Source: Pluralibacter sp. UBA7423 (GTDB lineage Bacteria; Pseudomonadota; Gammaproteobacteria; Enterobacterales; Enterobacteriaceae). Taken from it: a DNA stretch of 64,000 nt. Within the stretch, counting starts at the first letter, position 1, and every line of letters starts with the position of its first letter. A program made the position numbers and the translations under genes. The notes under the pieces are model-generated. The model did not search any database. It was not told where the DNA came from and worked only from the letters and a program-made list of their open reading frames with translations. The stretch covers positions 1 through 64,000 of the forward strand of contig DKMD01000014.1 in NCBI GenBank assembly GCA_002470465.1, read 5' to 3'. Shown one piece after another: positions 14,483 to 24,197 of the stretch.

Positions 14483-15820
14483 ATGAGCCAACAAGATAAC
14501 ACCCAGGCGTCAGGTCAGGGTCTGCTTCAGCGCGTGTTTAAACTGCGCGAGCACGGAACGACGGCACGCACGGAAGTGATTGCCGGATTTACCACCTTCC
14601 TGACGATGGTTTACATCGTTTTTGTAAACCCGCAAATTCTGGGCGTGGCTGGCATGGACACCAGCGCCGTCTTCGTCACCACCTGCCTGATTGCCGCCTT
14701 CGGCAGCATCATGATGGGTCTGTTTGCGAACCTGCCGGTTGCGCTGGCACCGGCTATGGGCCTGAATGCGTTCTTCGCCTTCGTGGTCGTGCAGGCGATG
14801 GGCCTGCCGTGGCAGGTGGGTATGGGTGCTATCTTCTGGGGCGCGATTGGCCTGCTGCTGCTGACCATCTTCCGCGTGCGCTACTGGATGATTGCCAATA
14901 TCCCGGTAAGCCTGCGCGTGGGCATCACCAGCGGTATCGGTCTGTTCATCGGCATGATGGGCCTGAAAAATGCGGGCGTGATCGTTGCCAACAAAGAGAC
15001 GCTGGTGAGCATTGGTAATCTGACTTCCCACAGCGTGCTGCTGGGTGTGCTGGGCTTCTTTATTATCGCTATTCTGGCTTCGCGTAACATTCATGCCGCG
15101 GTGCTGGTGTCTATCGTCGTGACCACCCTGCTGGGCTGGATGCTGGGCGATGTGCACTACGCTGGTATCGTCTCCACGCCGCCGGATGTGACTTCCGTTA
15201 TTGGCCACGTTGACCTGGCGGGGTCATTAAACCTCGGCCTGGCAGGCGTTATCTTCTCCTTCATGCTGGTAAACCTGTTTGACTCCTCCGGTACCCTGAT
15301 CGGCGTGACGGATAAAGCGGGCCTGACCGACGAAAAAGGCAAATTCCCGCGCATGAAGCAGGCGCTGTACGTGGACAGCATCTCTTCCGTTGCCGGTTCC
15401 TTTATCGGGACGTCTTCCGTTACCGCGTACATTGAATCCTCTTCCGGCGTTTCCGTCGGTGGTCGTACCGGCCTGACGGCAGTCGTGGTTGGCCTGCTGT
15501 TCCTGCTGGTGATTTTCCTCTCACCGCTGGCTGGTATGGTGCCACCTTATGCGGCAGCAGGTGCGCTGATTTATGTAGGCGTGCTGATGACCTCAAGCCT
15601 GGCCCGCGTGAAGTGGGACGATCTGACCGAAGCCGTTCCGGCGTTTATTACTGCTGTGATGATGCCGTTCAGCTTCTCGATCACCGAAGGCATCGCGCTG
15701 GGCTTTATCTCTTACTGCGTGATGAAAATCGGGACCGGTCGTTTCCGCGACCTGAGCCCGTGCGTGATTATCGTGGCGTTACTGTTTGTGCTGAAGATTG
15801 TGTTTATTGACGCTCATTAA
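14483..15820 (+). CDS. adeP: adenine/purine permease AdeP
   Basis: Proton-coupled purine importer of the AzgA-like branch of the NCS2 family, formerly yieG; the E. coli protein takes up adenine with high affinity. It is 445 residues with about 12-14 membrane segments and an intact NCS2 motif region (AMGLNAFFAF) plus FDSSGTLIGVT. ATG 14483 (MSQQDNTQ) matches the E. coli N-terminus and has GGAAG upstream; the upstream in-frame ATG at 14465 has no ribosome site. A hairpin terminator follows at 15858. Confidence 0.95.
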   Translation: MSQQDNTQASGQGLLQRVFKLREHGTTARTEVIAGFTTFLTMVYIVFVNPQILGVAGMDTSAVFVTTCLIAAFGSIMMGLFANLPVALAPAMGLNAFFAFVVVQAMGLPWQVGMGAIFWGAIGLLLLTIFRVRYWMIANIPVSLRVGITSGIGLFIGMMGLKNAGVIVANKETLVSIGNLTSHSVLLGVLGFFIIAILASRNIHAAVLVSIVVTTLLGWMLGDVHYAGIVSTPPDVTSVIGHVDLAGSLNLGLAGVIFSFMLVNLFDSSGTLIGVTDKAGLTDEKGKFPRMKQALYVDSISSVAGSFIGTSSVTAYIESSSGVSVGGRTGLTAVVVGLLFLLVIFLSPLAGMVPPYAAAGALIYVGVLMTSSLARVKWDDLTEAVPAFITAVMMPFSFSITEGIALGFISYCVMKIGTGRFRDLSPCVIIVALLFVLKIVFIDAH

Positions 15821-15857
15821 GGTGTGGCTTGTGGTGTCAGGTGGCAAAATAAACAGC

Positions 15858-15889
15858 AAGGCCTTCCCGAGGGAAGGCCTTTTGTGTTT
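15858..15889 (+). terminator. adeP terminator
   Basis: AAGGCCTTCC (15858-15867) and GGAAGGCCTT (15872-15881) form a perfect 10-base-pair stem with loop CGAG and a TTTGTGTTT tail. Confidence 0.88.
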
Positions 15890-15890
15890 G

Positions 15891-15932
15891 CACCCTCTCC
15901 CTGTGGGAGAGGGCTGGGGTGAGGGCATCAGG
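15891..15932. repeat. dispersed CCCTCTCCC / GGGGTGAGGG element
   Basis: The segment contains CCCTCTCCCTGTGGGAGAGG, an internal hairpin, then GGGGTGAGGG. A related fragment, GGCCGGGGTGAGGG, recurs at 53450-53463. This is a short element scattered through enterobacterial intergenic regions; its function is unknown to me. Confidence 0.6.
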
Positions 15933-15949
15933 CCGCACACCTTTTTCTT

Positions 15950-16516
15950 TTACGCTTTCACTCGCTGAATATATTCACCAAACGCAGTCAGTTGACCAGT
16001 GAGGTGATCGCGCGTGCTTTGATCCACCACTTCACCCGTTTGCGGGTCGACTTTGTTTTGAATCACGCCGCCCATAAATTCAGGTTTGTTCATCACCATC
16101 GCGTCCAGGAACACCAGAATCTGACGCAGATGATACTGACAGCGTGCGCCGCCGATCGCGCCCATTGAGCTGGTCTGGATCAGTACCGGCTTCCCGGCCA
16201 GCGGCTGTTCAGGCAGACGAGACAGCCAGTCGATGGCGTTTTTCAGGCCACCCGGCACGGAATAGTTATACTCAGGCGTCACGATCACTACGCCATCAGC
16301 CTCACGAATTTGTGCCGCCAGCGCCTCTACGCTCTGCGGGAATCCCTCTTCCTGTTGGATATCGGCGTCATACAGCGGGATATCGCCGATGGACGGCAGT
16401 GCGCTGATTTCCATGCCCACCGGGGCGAGATTTGGCAGAGTTCGTGCGACCATACCGTTAAATGAATCTTTGCGCAGGCTCCCCAGCAACGTAACAACTT
16501 TTAACGCTTCAGACAT
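15950..16516 (-). CDS. chrR: NAD(P)H-dependent FMN reductase ChrR (YieF)
   Basis: Flavodoxin-like quinone/chromate reductase of 188 residues, as in E. coli, where it reduces chromate and quinones by two-electron transfer. The FMN phosphate loop GSLRKDSFNG is at about residues 11-20, and the second FMN contact TPEYNYSVPG is mid-chain. ATG 16516 has AAGGAG upstream; a longer in-frame start 24 bases earlier is not needed. It follows yieE on the same strand with a gap of about 30 bases. Confidence 0.93.
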   Translation of the reverse strand: MSEALKVVTLLGSLRKDSFNGMVARTLPNLAPVGMEISALPSIGDIPLYDADIQQEEGFPQSVEALAAQIREADGVVIVTPEYNYSVPGGLKNAIDWLSRLPEQPLAGKPVLIQTSSMGAIGGARCQYHLRQILVFLDAMVMNKPEFMGGVIQNKVDPQTGEVVDQSTRDHLTGQLTAFGEYIQRVKA

Positions 16517-16546
16517 GATTACTCCTTTAGTTTTCATCATGATGGG

Positions 16547-17296
16547 TCAGTTCAGTATAAGGGCTTTTTCCGCAGGCAGGCTGGTAAAACGCATCAGGCG
16601 TGCGGCAGGCTCGCTGGCGCGAAGGGGCACATCCGGCAGGCTGCGCCATCCGGTTTTGCTGTCGAACTCCCAGACCTTTAGCCTTTCGATAGCAGGCGTT
16701 GCCGCAACGGACCACACCAGTACGTCTTCTGCATCGCAAATGGCTTCAATCTGCAGCACTTTGGCGGCTCTCAGACGGCCGGAACCGGGTAACAGCTGGA
16801 GATGCCGGGACGAATCGCTTTGCGTCTCGCCAATCAGCTTCAGCACGCTCTGGCGTAAAGCCTGCAGCTGTGCGCGAGCTTCATTGGGATCGTTCTGGTT
16901 GTTGATCCAGATTGTTTCATTGCTGCTGAAGGGATAGGTTTCCGGGGCATGAGGATGATGAAAGCTGCGGGTAGCACGCTGAAGCTCCATGTCCAGACCA
17001 CATTCGCCTTCGGTGGTCAGCGCCACGCCGACAATATTCCCGGCGTAAGCAATGGAAAAGCGCGGATGGTTCTCATCGCGAAAAACGGGCTTTCCATCGG
17101 GGCGGTAGATTATTTCCGGAAGTTCGCTGGTGCCGTAGAGCATAAATAACAGCTCGGCGAGCAGCCCGCGCGAGGCCAGGAAACGTGCCTGGCGATGCTG
17201 AGGCAGCTTTCGCGCTTCGTTGTGACAGGACGAGGAAAGTCGCACTGAGTGCAGATGTCCGTCGTTAAGGATCCCTCTTGCAAAATGCATTGCCAT
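16547..17296 (-). CDS. yieE: 4'-phosphopantetheinyl transferase-like protein YieE
   Basis: Sfp/AcpS-superfamily protein of 249 residues resembling E. coli YieE. The phosphopantetheinyl transferase signature is partly recognisable: FSIAYAGNIVGVAL and GECGLDMELQ (the metal-binding GxDxE-type motif) near residues 100-120. Carrier-protein partner and activity are unknown. ATG 17296 has GGAG seven bases upstream, and the N-terminus MAMHFARGIL matches the E. coli start. It is probably cotranscribed with chrR. Confidence 0.85.
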   Translation of the reverse strand: MAMHFARGILNDGHLHSVRLSSSCHNEARKLPQHRQARFLASRGLLAELLFMLYGTSELPEIIYRPDGKPVFRDENHPRFSIAYAGNIVGVALTTEGECGLDMELQRATRSFHHPHAPETYPFSSNETIWINNQNDPNEARAQLQALRQSVLKLIGETQSDSSRHLQLLPGSGRLRAAKVLQIEAICDAEDVLVWSVAATPAIERLKVWEFDSKTGWRSLPDVPLRASEPAARLMRFTSLPAEKALILN

Positions 17297-17442
17297 TATG
17301 TCGCTCCGTGATTAATGGTCTGTGAGGCTGAGAATGTAACTCTATTATCACCCAGGTTGATGAGGTTTTAATGTTGAATAACAGGCCGGGAAAGTTCCCG
17401 ACCAGCACATTTACATTTCCTTAGCCGCAATGGTCTGTCAGT

Positions 17443-18438
17443 TCACACATTTGTGGGCTCATCACTGAGTAAACCAGACTGAAACGCTTCACCGTACAGC
17501 TGTTTGAACATCGACGTCAGCCAGATAATCTTCGGGTTGTGGCCGTTGCGTTTATGCCACATCAGCGTAAAAGGGACGGCCAGTTTTTGCAGCTGCGTTT
17601 CGTCCAGTGGAATGGGGCGCGTTACCAGCTTCAGGCCGTGCTGTTGATTATAGTACTGACAATAATAAGGCGCGGTGGCGAGCAGCGTATGCCCGGGCTG
17701 GGCGGCCATAAACATAGTGGCTTCAAAACCCGGCAGGCTCATCGCTATCTGACGCTTGTGCCCGGACTCATTCAGCACTTCGTCCAGCGCCCAGGTGTCG
17801 CTTTTCTCCCAGCAGATGCTGATGTGCGGATAGCGCAGGAACGTCTCCAGATTCCACTCTTGCTGTAGGGCCGGATGATCTTCTCGTAGATAGACGCGAG
17901 GCAGGTCGGTAAACAGCACTTCGAAGTCGATAAACCACGGCAACAGGCTTAATGATTCCCGCGATCGCGGATGGCTTTCCCGCCCGCTAAAGCCCAGATC
18001 CACCTCGCCTCGCACGATGGCGTCCAGCGAATCGTAATCCCAGTTGCGCAGGCGCACCGTTGCTTCGGAATAACGCTGGTGAATTTGCTGCGTGAGCGTG
18101 TTGAAGGCAATCAGCATCAACGGAGATTCTGCCGCCAGTTCAAACGTCAATCCGCGGGGCGTGTCGTAGTGTGGTTTATCCAGAAGCTGGTGGCTCATCT
18201 GCATCCAGTCAGCCAGATCCTGCTCCATGCTCACGGCCAGCGGCGTGGGATGCAGGCCGGTCGGCGTTTTGACGAACAGCGGATCGTTGAACCAGTCCCG
18301 AAGTTTTGCCAGAGATTTGCTGACGGCGGACGGCGTGACGCTCATCCGCTTCGCCGTCTTACTGACGCTGCGTTCCTGAAGCAGCAGCTGCAGGCAAAAG
18401 AGGAGATTAAGATCGAGAGTGGTCAGGGATTTTTTCAT
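17443..18438 (-). CDS. yidZ: LysR-family regulator YidZ
   Basis: LysR-type transcription factor of 331 residues, slightly longer than E. coli YidZ (319) at the C-terminus. The winged helix-turn-helix occupies about 1-60 ([23 protein letters not shown]), followed by a periplasmic-binding-like effector domain. E. coli YidZ has been linked to anaerobic nitric oxide resistance. Start ATG 18438 ([13 protein letters not shown]) matches E. coli; the frame could extend 30 bases upstream. It overlaps the end of mdtL by 32 bases, so the two are probably translated together. Confidence 0.92.
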   Translation of the reverse strand: MKKSLTTLDLNLLFCLQLLLQERSVSKTAKRMSVTPSAVSKSLAKLRDWFNDPLFVKTPTGLHPTPLAVSMEQDLADWMQMSHQLLDKPHYDTPRGLTFELAAESPLMLIAFNTLTQQIHQRYSEATVRLRNWDYDSLDAIVRGEVDLGFSGRESHPRSRESLSLLPWFIDFEVLFTDLPRVYLREDHPALQQEWNLETFLRYPHISICWEKSDTWALDEVLNESGHKRQIAMSLPGFEATMFMAAQPGHTLLATAPYYCQYYNQQHGLKLVTRPIPLDETQLQKLAVPFTLMWHKRNGHNPKIIWLTSMFKQLYGEAFQSGLLSDEPTNV

Positions 18439-19591
18439 GGTCCGGCGCGCCCGCCCGCGCGGACACAAAGGTGGTCAACAGAATGCAGACCATGCTACAG
18501 CTAATCAGAATCCCGATCAGCATATTCAGCGCGCTGACGCCGGAAAGGGCTGCCAGCCAGATGTACAACGATGAGCCACATACCTGAGCGATACCCAGAA
18601 TGGAGCTCGCTACCCCCGCCCGCTGGCGGAACGGCCCCAGCGCCTGACTCATCGTCACGCCAAAGCCCAGCGAAAAGCCTGCGCATACCAAAGTCAGGCC
18701 AGACAGGATAACGCCGGTTGAGGTCGCTGTGGCCAGCACGACCGCCGCAACGAAAAATAGTCCCTGAGCCATCAGAATCAGGCTGCGCTGGCGGAATTTT
18801 GTCAGGGCAAACGGCGTGGAGAAGGCCACGCCCATACTCACCAGCGCCGTCAACGCCATGATGGTTGAGTATTCACCGCGATCGAAATGCAGGACATCCA
18901 TCAGCAGCACCGGGGAGATGTTCACATAGGTGAGGATGGCGGTAACGCTGAGCGTGGTAATGGCGACCCGACTGAGAAAAAAGCCGCTGATGAGCGATTC
19001 TGGCGCAGCATCGGGAATGGCTGTTGCACTCTGGCATGCACCCGGGTGCGTTTCTTTCAGCACCAGAGTGGAAAGCAGGCAGACGATGACGCCCATGGTC
19101 GCCATAACCCAGAACAGCATCTGCCACGGAAACTTCAGCATGATCAGATTCCCGATAACCGGTGCCAGTACCGGAATAATGCAGGTGATGCCGTTCAGCA
19201 GCGACAGCACCTTCGCGCGGCGGCGATCGTCCAGCGTGTCACGCAGAATGGCGAACGCCACAACGTAGCAGCCGCCCGCGCCGATACCCTGAATAAAGCG
19301 CCCGACCAGAAACAGCGTGCTGCTGGCCGCACTGGCGCAAAGCGCGGAGGCCAGCGCGAAGATTATCGCTCCGCAGATAGCGACTGGCTGACGCCCGGCT
19401 TTGTCGGCGACGCGCCCGGCAATCAGCATTGCCGTCGCCATACCGGCCAGATAGACGGAAAACGCAATATGCAGTTGAGCTTCGCTCGCGGAGAGATCCG
19501 CCGCAATGCGCGGCAGGCCGACGAGATACATATCGATCCCGGAGGGATAAAGCAGGACAAGAGCGAAGCTGCAAAACAGAAAACGGGCCAT
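18407..19591 (-). CDS. mdtL: multidrug efflux MFS transporter MdtL
   Basis: Proton-driven drug exporter of the DHA1 (Bcr/CflA-like) branch, 394 residues with about 12 membrane helices. Helix 1 carries [13 protein letters not shown], and the loop 2-3 MFS motif is recognisable in [13 protein letters not shown]. The chosen ATG 19591 has a GAGGTGA ribosome site and matches E. coli MdtL ([16 protein letters not shown]). An open frame runs a further 76 codons upstream into the mnmE intergenic region but shows no family similarity. In E. coli tnaCAB lies between mnmE and mdtL; here it does not. Confidence 0.93.
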   Translation of the reverse strand: MARFLFCSFALVLLYPSGIDMYLVGLPRIAADLSASEAQLHIAFSVYLAGMATAMLIAGRVADKAGRQPVAICGAIIFALASALCASAASSTLFLVGRFIQGIGAGGCYVVAFAILRDTLDDRRRAKVLSLLNGITCIIPVLAPVIGNLIMLKFPWQMLFWVMATMGVIVCLLSTLVLKETHPGACQSATAIPDAAPESLISGFFLSRVAITTLSVTAILTYVNISPVLLMDVLHFDRGEYSTIMALTALVSMGVAFSTPFALTKFRQRSLILMAQGLFFVAAVVLATATSTGVILSGLTLVCAGFSLGFGVTMSQALGPFRQRAGVASSILGIAQVCGSSLYIWLAALSGVSALNMLIGILISCSMVCILLTTFVSARAGAPDHEKIPDHSRS

Positions 19592-19697
19592 AGTCACCTC
19601 ACAGGAAAGTGCGGCGAGAATACGGGGCTTTATTGAGGGAGACGAGTTGCCGTTTGGACAACGGTGTTTTCCATTGAGGAAAACATCATAATCGTGG

Positions 19698-19740
19698 TGC
19701 AGGCCCGGCAAGCATAGCGCCGCCGGGCATTTCATCCGGT
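19698..19740. repeat. REP element between mdtL and mnmE
   Basis: A single REP unit contains GCAGGCCCGGCAAGCATAGC and GCGCCGCCGGGC. Most of the 154-base mnmE-mdtL gap is this element plus AT-rich sequence holding the mdtL promoter. Confidence 0.75.
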
Positions 19741-19745
19741 AGTGA

Positions 19746-21110
19746 TTATTTACCGATACAGAAGCTCGAGAAGATGCGCCCCAGCAGATCGTCGGAGGTG
19801 AATTCCCCGGTGATTTCACTCAGGTTTTGCTGCGCCAGGCGCAACTCTTCGGCCAGCAGTTCTCCGGCCCACGCGCCCAGCAGCTGCGCTTTACCCTGCT
19901 GCAGATGTTCGGCTGCGGCTTCCAGCGCCTGCAAATGGCGACGACGAGCCAGGAAGCCGCCTTCCATGTTGGTGTCGAAGCCCATGCTCTGCTTCAGATG
20001 GTTGCGCAGAATGTCCACGCCTTTGCCCTGACGAGCGGAAAGGCGAATCAGTGAGTGACCGTTCACCTCGCTCAGACCCACGTCTTCACCGGTGATGTCG
20101 GCTTTATTACGCACCACGGTAATCGGCAGGTTCGCCGGTAAGCGGGCGATAAAATCTGGCCAGATCTCAGCCGGATCAACGGCGCTGGTGGTTGTGCTGT
20201 CGACCATAAACAACACGCGGTCCGCCTGCTCGATCTCCTGCCAGGCGCGTTCGATACCGATGCGCTCCACTTCGTCGCTGGCGTCGCGCAGTCCGGCGGT
20301 ATCAATGATGTGCAGCGGCATACCGTCGATATGAATGTGCTCGCGCAGGACGTCGCGGGTCGTGCCTGCAATGTCGGTGACGATAGCGGCTTCACGGCCC
20401 GCCAGCGCGTTCAGCAGGCTCGACTTCCCGGCGTTAGGCCGCCCGGCGATCACCACCTTCATACCTTCACGCAGCAGGCTCCCCTGGCGCGCTTCGGCGC
20501 GAACGGCATCGAGATCGCCGATCACGGTATTCAGCTGAGCTTCGATTTTACCGTCGGAGAGAAAATCAATTTCCTCGTCCGGGAAGTCGATGGCTGCTTC
20601 CACGTAGATACGCAGGTGAGTGAGTGCTTCCACAAGATGGTTCACGCGTGCGGAAAAGGCACCCTGCAACGAGTTCATTGCCGAGCGTGCCGCCTGTTCT
20701 GAACTGGCGTCGATCAGGTCGGCAATCGCTTCGGCCTGGGCCAAATCGAGCTTATCGTTAAGAAAGGCGCGCTCGGAGAATTCGCCTGGATTCGCGATAC
20801 GAATGTTCGGCAGCGTCAGGATGCGCTTTAACAGCAGATCGAGAATAACCGGGCCGCCGTGGCCCTGAAGCTCGAGCACGTCTTCACCGGTGAAAGAGTT
20901 CGGCCCCGGGAACCATAGCGCAATGCCCTGATCCAGTGTGTTACCTTCGGCATCACGGAACGGCAGGTAGTCGGCATAGCGCGGCTTCGGCAGCTTACCC
21001 AGCACCGCCTGCGCCACGTCGCACGCGTTCAGGCCGGAAATACGCAGGATCCCCACGCCGCCGCGTCCTGGCGGGGTGGCCTGGGCAACAATCGTGTCGT
21101 TATGGCTCAT
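19746..21110 (-). CDS. mnmE: tRNA modification GTPase MnmE
   Basis: With MnmG it forms the 5-carboxymethylaminomethyl group on U34 of several tRNAs. The protein is 454 residues, the E. coli length. The N-terminal tetrahydrofolate-binding domain begins [14 protein letters not shown], the G domain P-loop is [14 protein letters not shown] near residue 223, and the C-terminus is CIGK with the catalytic Cys. The GTPase domain is inserted in the helical domain as usual. It lies downstream of yidC on the minus strand, separated by a terminator and REP. Confidence 0.98.
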   Translation of the reverse strand: MSHNDTIVAQATPPGRGGVGILRISGLNACDVAQAVLGKLPKPRYADYLPFRDAEGNTLDQGIALWFPGPNSFTGEDVLELQGHGGPVILDLLLKRILTLPNIRIANPGEFSERAFLNDKLDLAQAEAIADLIDASSEQAARSAMNSLQGAFSARVNHLVEALTHLRIYVEAAIDFPDEEIDFLSDGKIEAQLNTVIGDLDAVRAEARQGSLLREGMKVVIAGRPNAGKSSLLNALAGREAAIVTDIAGTTRDVLREHIHIDGMPLHIIDTAGLRDASDEVERIGIERAWQEIEQADRVLFMVDSTTTSAVDPAEIWPDFIARLPANLPITVVRNKADITGEDVGLSEVNGHSLIRLSARQGKGVDILRNHLKQSMGFDTNMEGGFLARRRHLQALEAAAEHLQQGKAQLLGAWAGELLAEELRLAQQNLSEITGEFTSDDLLGRIFSSFCIGK

Positions 21111-21132
21111 GGTTTGTCTCTTTCAATACCAA

Positions 21133-21157
21133 TAGAAAAGGCGGTCAATCGACCGCC
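21133..21157 (-). terminator. yidC terminator
   Basis: On the minus strand GGCGGTC-GATT-GACCGCC is followed by TTTTCTATT. It separates the rpmH-rnpA-yidD-yidC transcript from mnmE. Confidence 0.8.
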
Positions 21158-21173
21158 CTGTCATTACTTTTCT

Positions 21174-21205
21174 GATTGCCGGGTAGCGTTTCGCTTACCC
21201 GGCAC
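21174..21205. repeat. short REP palindrome
   Basis: GCCGGGTAGCG and CGCTTACCCGGC (about 21179-21203) pair almost perfectly with a TTT loop between yidC and its terminator. Confidence 0.7.
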
Positions 21206-21210
21206 GTGAA

Positions 21211-22860
21211 TCAGGACTTTTTCTTATCGCGGCTGTGCAGACCACGTTTTTCCAGACCACGGTAAATCAGCTGCTGCTGGATAATCGTCACCAGGTTGCT
21301 GACGATATAGTACAGCACCAGACCTGACGGGAACCACAGGAAGAACACGGTGAAGATGACCGGCATAAAGGTCATGATCTTCTGCTGCATCGGGTCGGTC
21401 ACGGTGGTCGGCGACATCTTCTGAATGAAGAACATCGTTACGCCCATCAGGATCGGCAGGATGTAGTACGGGTCCTGTGCGGAGAGGTCATGGATCCACA
21501 GAGCGAACGGCGCATGACGCAGTTCAACGGAGCCCATCAGCATGTAATACAGCGCCAGGAAGATTGGCATCTGAATCAGCAGTGGGAAACAGCCGCCCAG
21601 CGGGTTCACTTTCTCGGCTTTGTACAGGGCCATCATTTCCTGGCTCTGACGCTGCTTGTCATCGCCCAGACGCTCACGCATCGCCTGAATTTTCGGCTGC
21701 AGCATGCGCATCTTCGCCATGGAGGTGTACTGCGCTTTGGTCAGCGGGTACATGATGCCACGTACGATGAAGGTGATAACGATGATTGAGAAGCCCCAGT
21801 TTCCGAGGAAGCTGTGGATAAACTTCAGCAGTTTGAACAGCGGCTGAGAGATGAACCACAGCCAGCCGTAGTCCACGGTCAGATCCAGGTGTGGCGCAAC
21901 GGCGGCCATTTTGTCCTGAATTTCCGGGCCAACCCACAGGGTGCTCGCCAGCTTACCTGACTGACCTGGCTGAACCAGAACCGGCTGAGATTTATAACCA
22001 ATCGCCGCGATGCCGTTACCCAGGTTTGTGGTGTAGAAGTTGTTCGAGCCGTCGTTGTTCGGTACCCATGCGGTTGCAAAGTATTGCTGCAGCATGGCTA
22101 CCCAACCGCCTTTAGAACTGATGTTCAGGTTCTCGTTATCGGCGATTTTGTCGAACTTGTATTTCTCATACTTCTCGTCCGGCGTGGAGTACGCCGCACC
22201 GCGGAAGGTATGCATGGTAGACAGACCGCCGCCGCTTTGGGTGTCGAGTTCCTTAGGCAGGTTGATGGACTGTTTCAGCTGACCGAAGGTGGAAACTTCC
22301 AGTGGTTTCTCGCCAGCGTTCTTCACGTCATAGCCCACGTTCACCGCATAGCCACCGCGTGTCAGGGTGAAGGTTTTGGTGAAGGTGTTGCCGGCTTTGT
22401 CGGTGTAAGTCAGCGGAACGGTCAGTTCATTCTGCCCATCAGCCAGAACAAACGCATCTTTATCAATGTTGTACAGCGGACGTGCACCATTTGCCGGGTT
22501 ATCCGGGCCGTCACGACCGGTCAGGCCGCTCTGCGCCTGGTAGATAAACTGCGGTGAAGTGTCGAGTAACTTAAACGGCTCAGTAGAATTCTGCGTTTTT
22601 GGATAAGTTAACAGCAGAGCCTGCTCAACATCACCCCCACGGGTGTTGATGACGAGCTCCAGCACGTCGGTTTTCACCGTAATCAGTTTTCCCTGTCCGC
22701 TGGACGGAACGCCCTGGTCGGCGGCGTTAGCCGTGGCGGTGGTCGTAGTCTGCGTAATCTGCTGCTGAGGCTGAGGATTTTTATCCTGCTCCCAAGCCTG
22801 CCAGATCATGAAAGACACGAACAACAAAGCGATGATAAGAAGATTGCGTTGCGAATCCAT
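21211..22860 (-). CDS. yidC: membrane protein insertase YidC
   Basis: Inserts and folds inner-membrane proteins, alone or with SecYEG. The protein is 549 residues, one more than E. coli. The N-terminal anchor is at 4-20 ([16 protein letters not shown]), then a large periplasmic beta-supersandwich domain (about 25-345), then five conserved membrane helices. The essential groove arginine is in [16 protein letters not shown] near residue 366. A basic C-terminal tail follows. Its start lies 2 bases after the yidD stop. Confidence 0.98.
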   Translation of the reverse strand: MDSQRNLLIIALLFVSFMIWQAWEQDKNPQPQQQITQTTTTATANAADQGVPSSGQGKLITVKTDVLELVINTRGGDVEQALLLTYPKTQNSTEPFKLLDTSPQFIYQAQSGLTGRDGPDNPANGARPLYNIDKDAFVLADGQNELTVPLTYTDKAGNTFTKTFTLTRGGYAVNVGYDVKNAGEKPLEVSTFGQLKQSINLPKELDTQSGGGLSTMHTFRGAAYSTPDEKYEKYKFDKIADNENLNISSKGGWVAMLQQYFATAWVPNNDGSNNFYTTNLGNGIAAIGYKSQPVLVQPGQSGKLASTLWVGPEIQDKMAAVAPHLDLTVDYGWLWFISQPLFKLLKFIHSFLGNWGFSIIVITFIVRGIMYPLTKAQYTSMAKMRMLQPKIQAMRERLGDDKQRQSQEMMALYKAEKVNPLGGCFPLLIQMPIFLALYYMLMGSVELRHAPFALWIHDLSAQDPYYILPILMGVTMFFIQKMSPTTVTDPMQQKIMTFMPVIFTVFFLWFPSGLVLYYIVSNLVTIIQQQLIYRGLEKRGLHSRDKKKS

Positions 22861-22862
22861 CG

Positions 22863-23120
22863 TTAGTGTTCTCTGGTATTAGAATGTCCTGGTGGGACGG
22901 GATCGTCACCACCCGGGTGTAAAGGGTGGCATTTTAATACGCGTTTCACCGTCAACCAACTGCCTTTTATCACACCAAACCTGCGCAATGCCTCAATTCC
23001 GTATTGTGAACAGGTGGGAGTAAAACGGCAGTGTGGCCCGAGTAGCGGACTAATCAGGCGTTGATAAACCCGGATGAGGGCTATCAGGACCCGTGAGCCA
23101 GGCGACAGTGACGGCGCCAT
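22863..23120 (-). CDS. yidD: membrane protein insertion efficiency factor YidD
   Basis: Small membrane-associated protein of 85 residues that assists YidC-dependent insertion. The family signature [15 protein letters not shown], with its paired cysteines, and [18 protein letters not shown] are both intact. It overlaps the end of rnpA by 37 bases in another frame, the conserved arrangement in gammaproteobacteria. Almost every residue matches E. coli. Confidence 0.97.
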   Translation of the reverse strand: MAPSLSPGSRVLIALIRVYQRLISPLLGPHCRFTPTCSQYGIEALRRFGVIKGSWLTVKRVLKCHPLHPGGDDPVPPGHSNTREH

Positions 23121-23443
23121 AATTTTTCCAACGCTTCCGTGAGTGCCCGGTTGTCGAGGTCTGCAACCCCTTTCTTCGCCACCACCACGAAATCCATAGC
23201 GGGAAGTTCATGCTGACGTAAACGAAAGCTCTCACGCGTCAGACGTTTAATCCGATTGCGTTCATGGGCGCGTTTAACGTTTTTCTTGGCGACAGTAAGA
23301 CCGATGCGGGGATGCCCCAGCGAATTCAGGCGGCCGAGGATGGTGATTTGCGGCGTGCCAGCCCGTTGCGGCTGCTGGAAGACGAAAGTGAAATGAGTGG
23401 GAGTTAACAAACGTAACTCCCTGGGAAAAGCTAGCTTAACCAC
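23084..23443 (-). CDS. rnpA: ribonuclease P protein component
   Basis: Protein cofactor of RNase P, which helps the catalytic RNA mature tRNA 5' ends. The protein is 119 residues, as in E. coli, with the RNP-binding motif [18 protein letters not shown]. It starts with GTG at 23443 (the methionine of [12 protein letters not shown]), 16 bases after rpmH, and ends inside yidD. Confidence 0.97.
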   Translation of the reverse strand: MVKLAFPRELRLLTPTHFTFVFQQPQRAGTPQITILGRLNSLGHPRIGLTVAKKNVKRAHERNRIKRLTRESFRLRQHELPAMDFVVVAKKGVADLDNRALTEALEKLWRRHCRLAHGS

Positions 23444-23459
23444 TCAGGGGTTAGCTTTA

Positions 23460-23612
<153 letters not shown>

Positions 23613-23701
23613 CTAAACTTGAATAAATTCACTGACTTTTGCGTGTACCCGAACGAGATTCGAACGACTTCCGCTTCAGTGTGGGTGATTAAAGAGGCCG
23701 G

Positions 23702-23730
23702 ATTGTAATAATTGTACACTCCGGAGTCAA
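23702..23730 (-). promoter_or_regulatory. rpmH promoter
   Basis: On the minus strand, TTGACT (23730-23725), a 17-base spacer and TACAAT (23707-23702) form a strong sigma70 promoter about 100 bases upstream of rpmH. Confidence 0.85.
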
Positions 23731-24197
23731 TTCTCTTTACCTTATTTCCCGCGTATTTCCGCACGATTTCGCGTGGAAAATGACCGGCGCCGGTACCTGT
23801 TAACGAGCAGCACGCACCGGGTGGGGGATTATAAAGCCTGCCTGTCAAATCGCAAGGATCCCCCGGGATCTTTATTAGATCGTTTAAGCAAAAAATTGTC
23901 GTGACTCATTAATTTTTCCAATATGCGGACGAAATCGCCCCTCACTCTTGCCAGGATCGTTTACACTTAGCCGGTCTCTTCTTCCCTGTGGATAAATCGG
24001 GAAGAATCTGTGAGAAACAGAAGATCTCTGGCTCAGTTTAGGCTATGATCCGCGGTCCCGATCGCGATCCAGGATCCTGAACGGAGTAACAACCGCTGAT
24101 AGCGGTTCGCACGTCACCTCACCACCTGTGGGCTGTCCGATGTGTGCCAACAATCATTAATTCAGTTTCACCCTTTTCAGTTCGAGTGGAGTCCGCC
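23731..24197 (+). promoter_or_regulatory. dnaA control region with DnaA box and Dam-site cluster
   Basis: A perfect DnaA box, TGTGGATAA (23987-23995, reverse orientation), lies ahead of a likely -10 TATGAT (24044-24049). From there to 24075 are four GATC sites in about 30 bases, with more at 23955 and 24023. In E. coli the equivalent region carries dnaA P1/P2, autoregulation by DnaA and SeqA sequestration at hemimethylated GATC. The same inputs are expected here. Confidence 0.8.

Noticed and set aside
17380..17400. Hairpin GGCCGGGAAAGTTCCCGACC downstream of yidZ
   Set aside because: The stem is short and imperfect and has no T run on the minus strand, so I did not call a terminator.
19592..19819. 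76-codon N-terminal extension of MdtL
   Set aside because: The translation covers a REP element, has no similarity to MFS proteins and lacks a ribosome site; GAGGTGA precedes ATG 19591.
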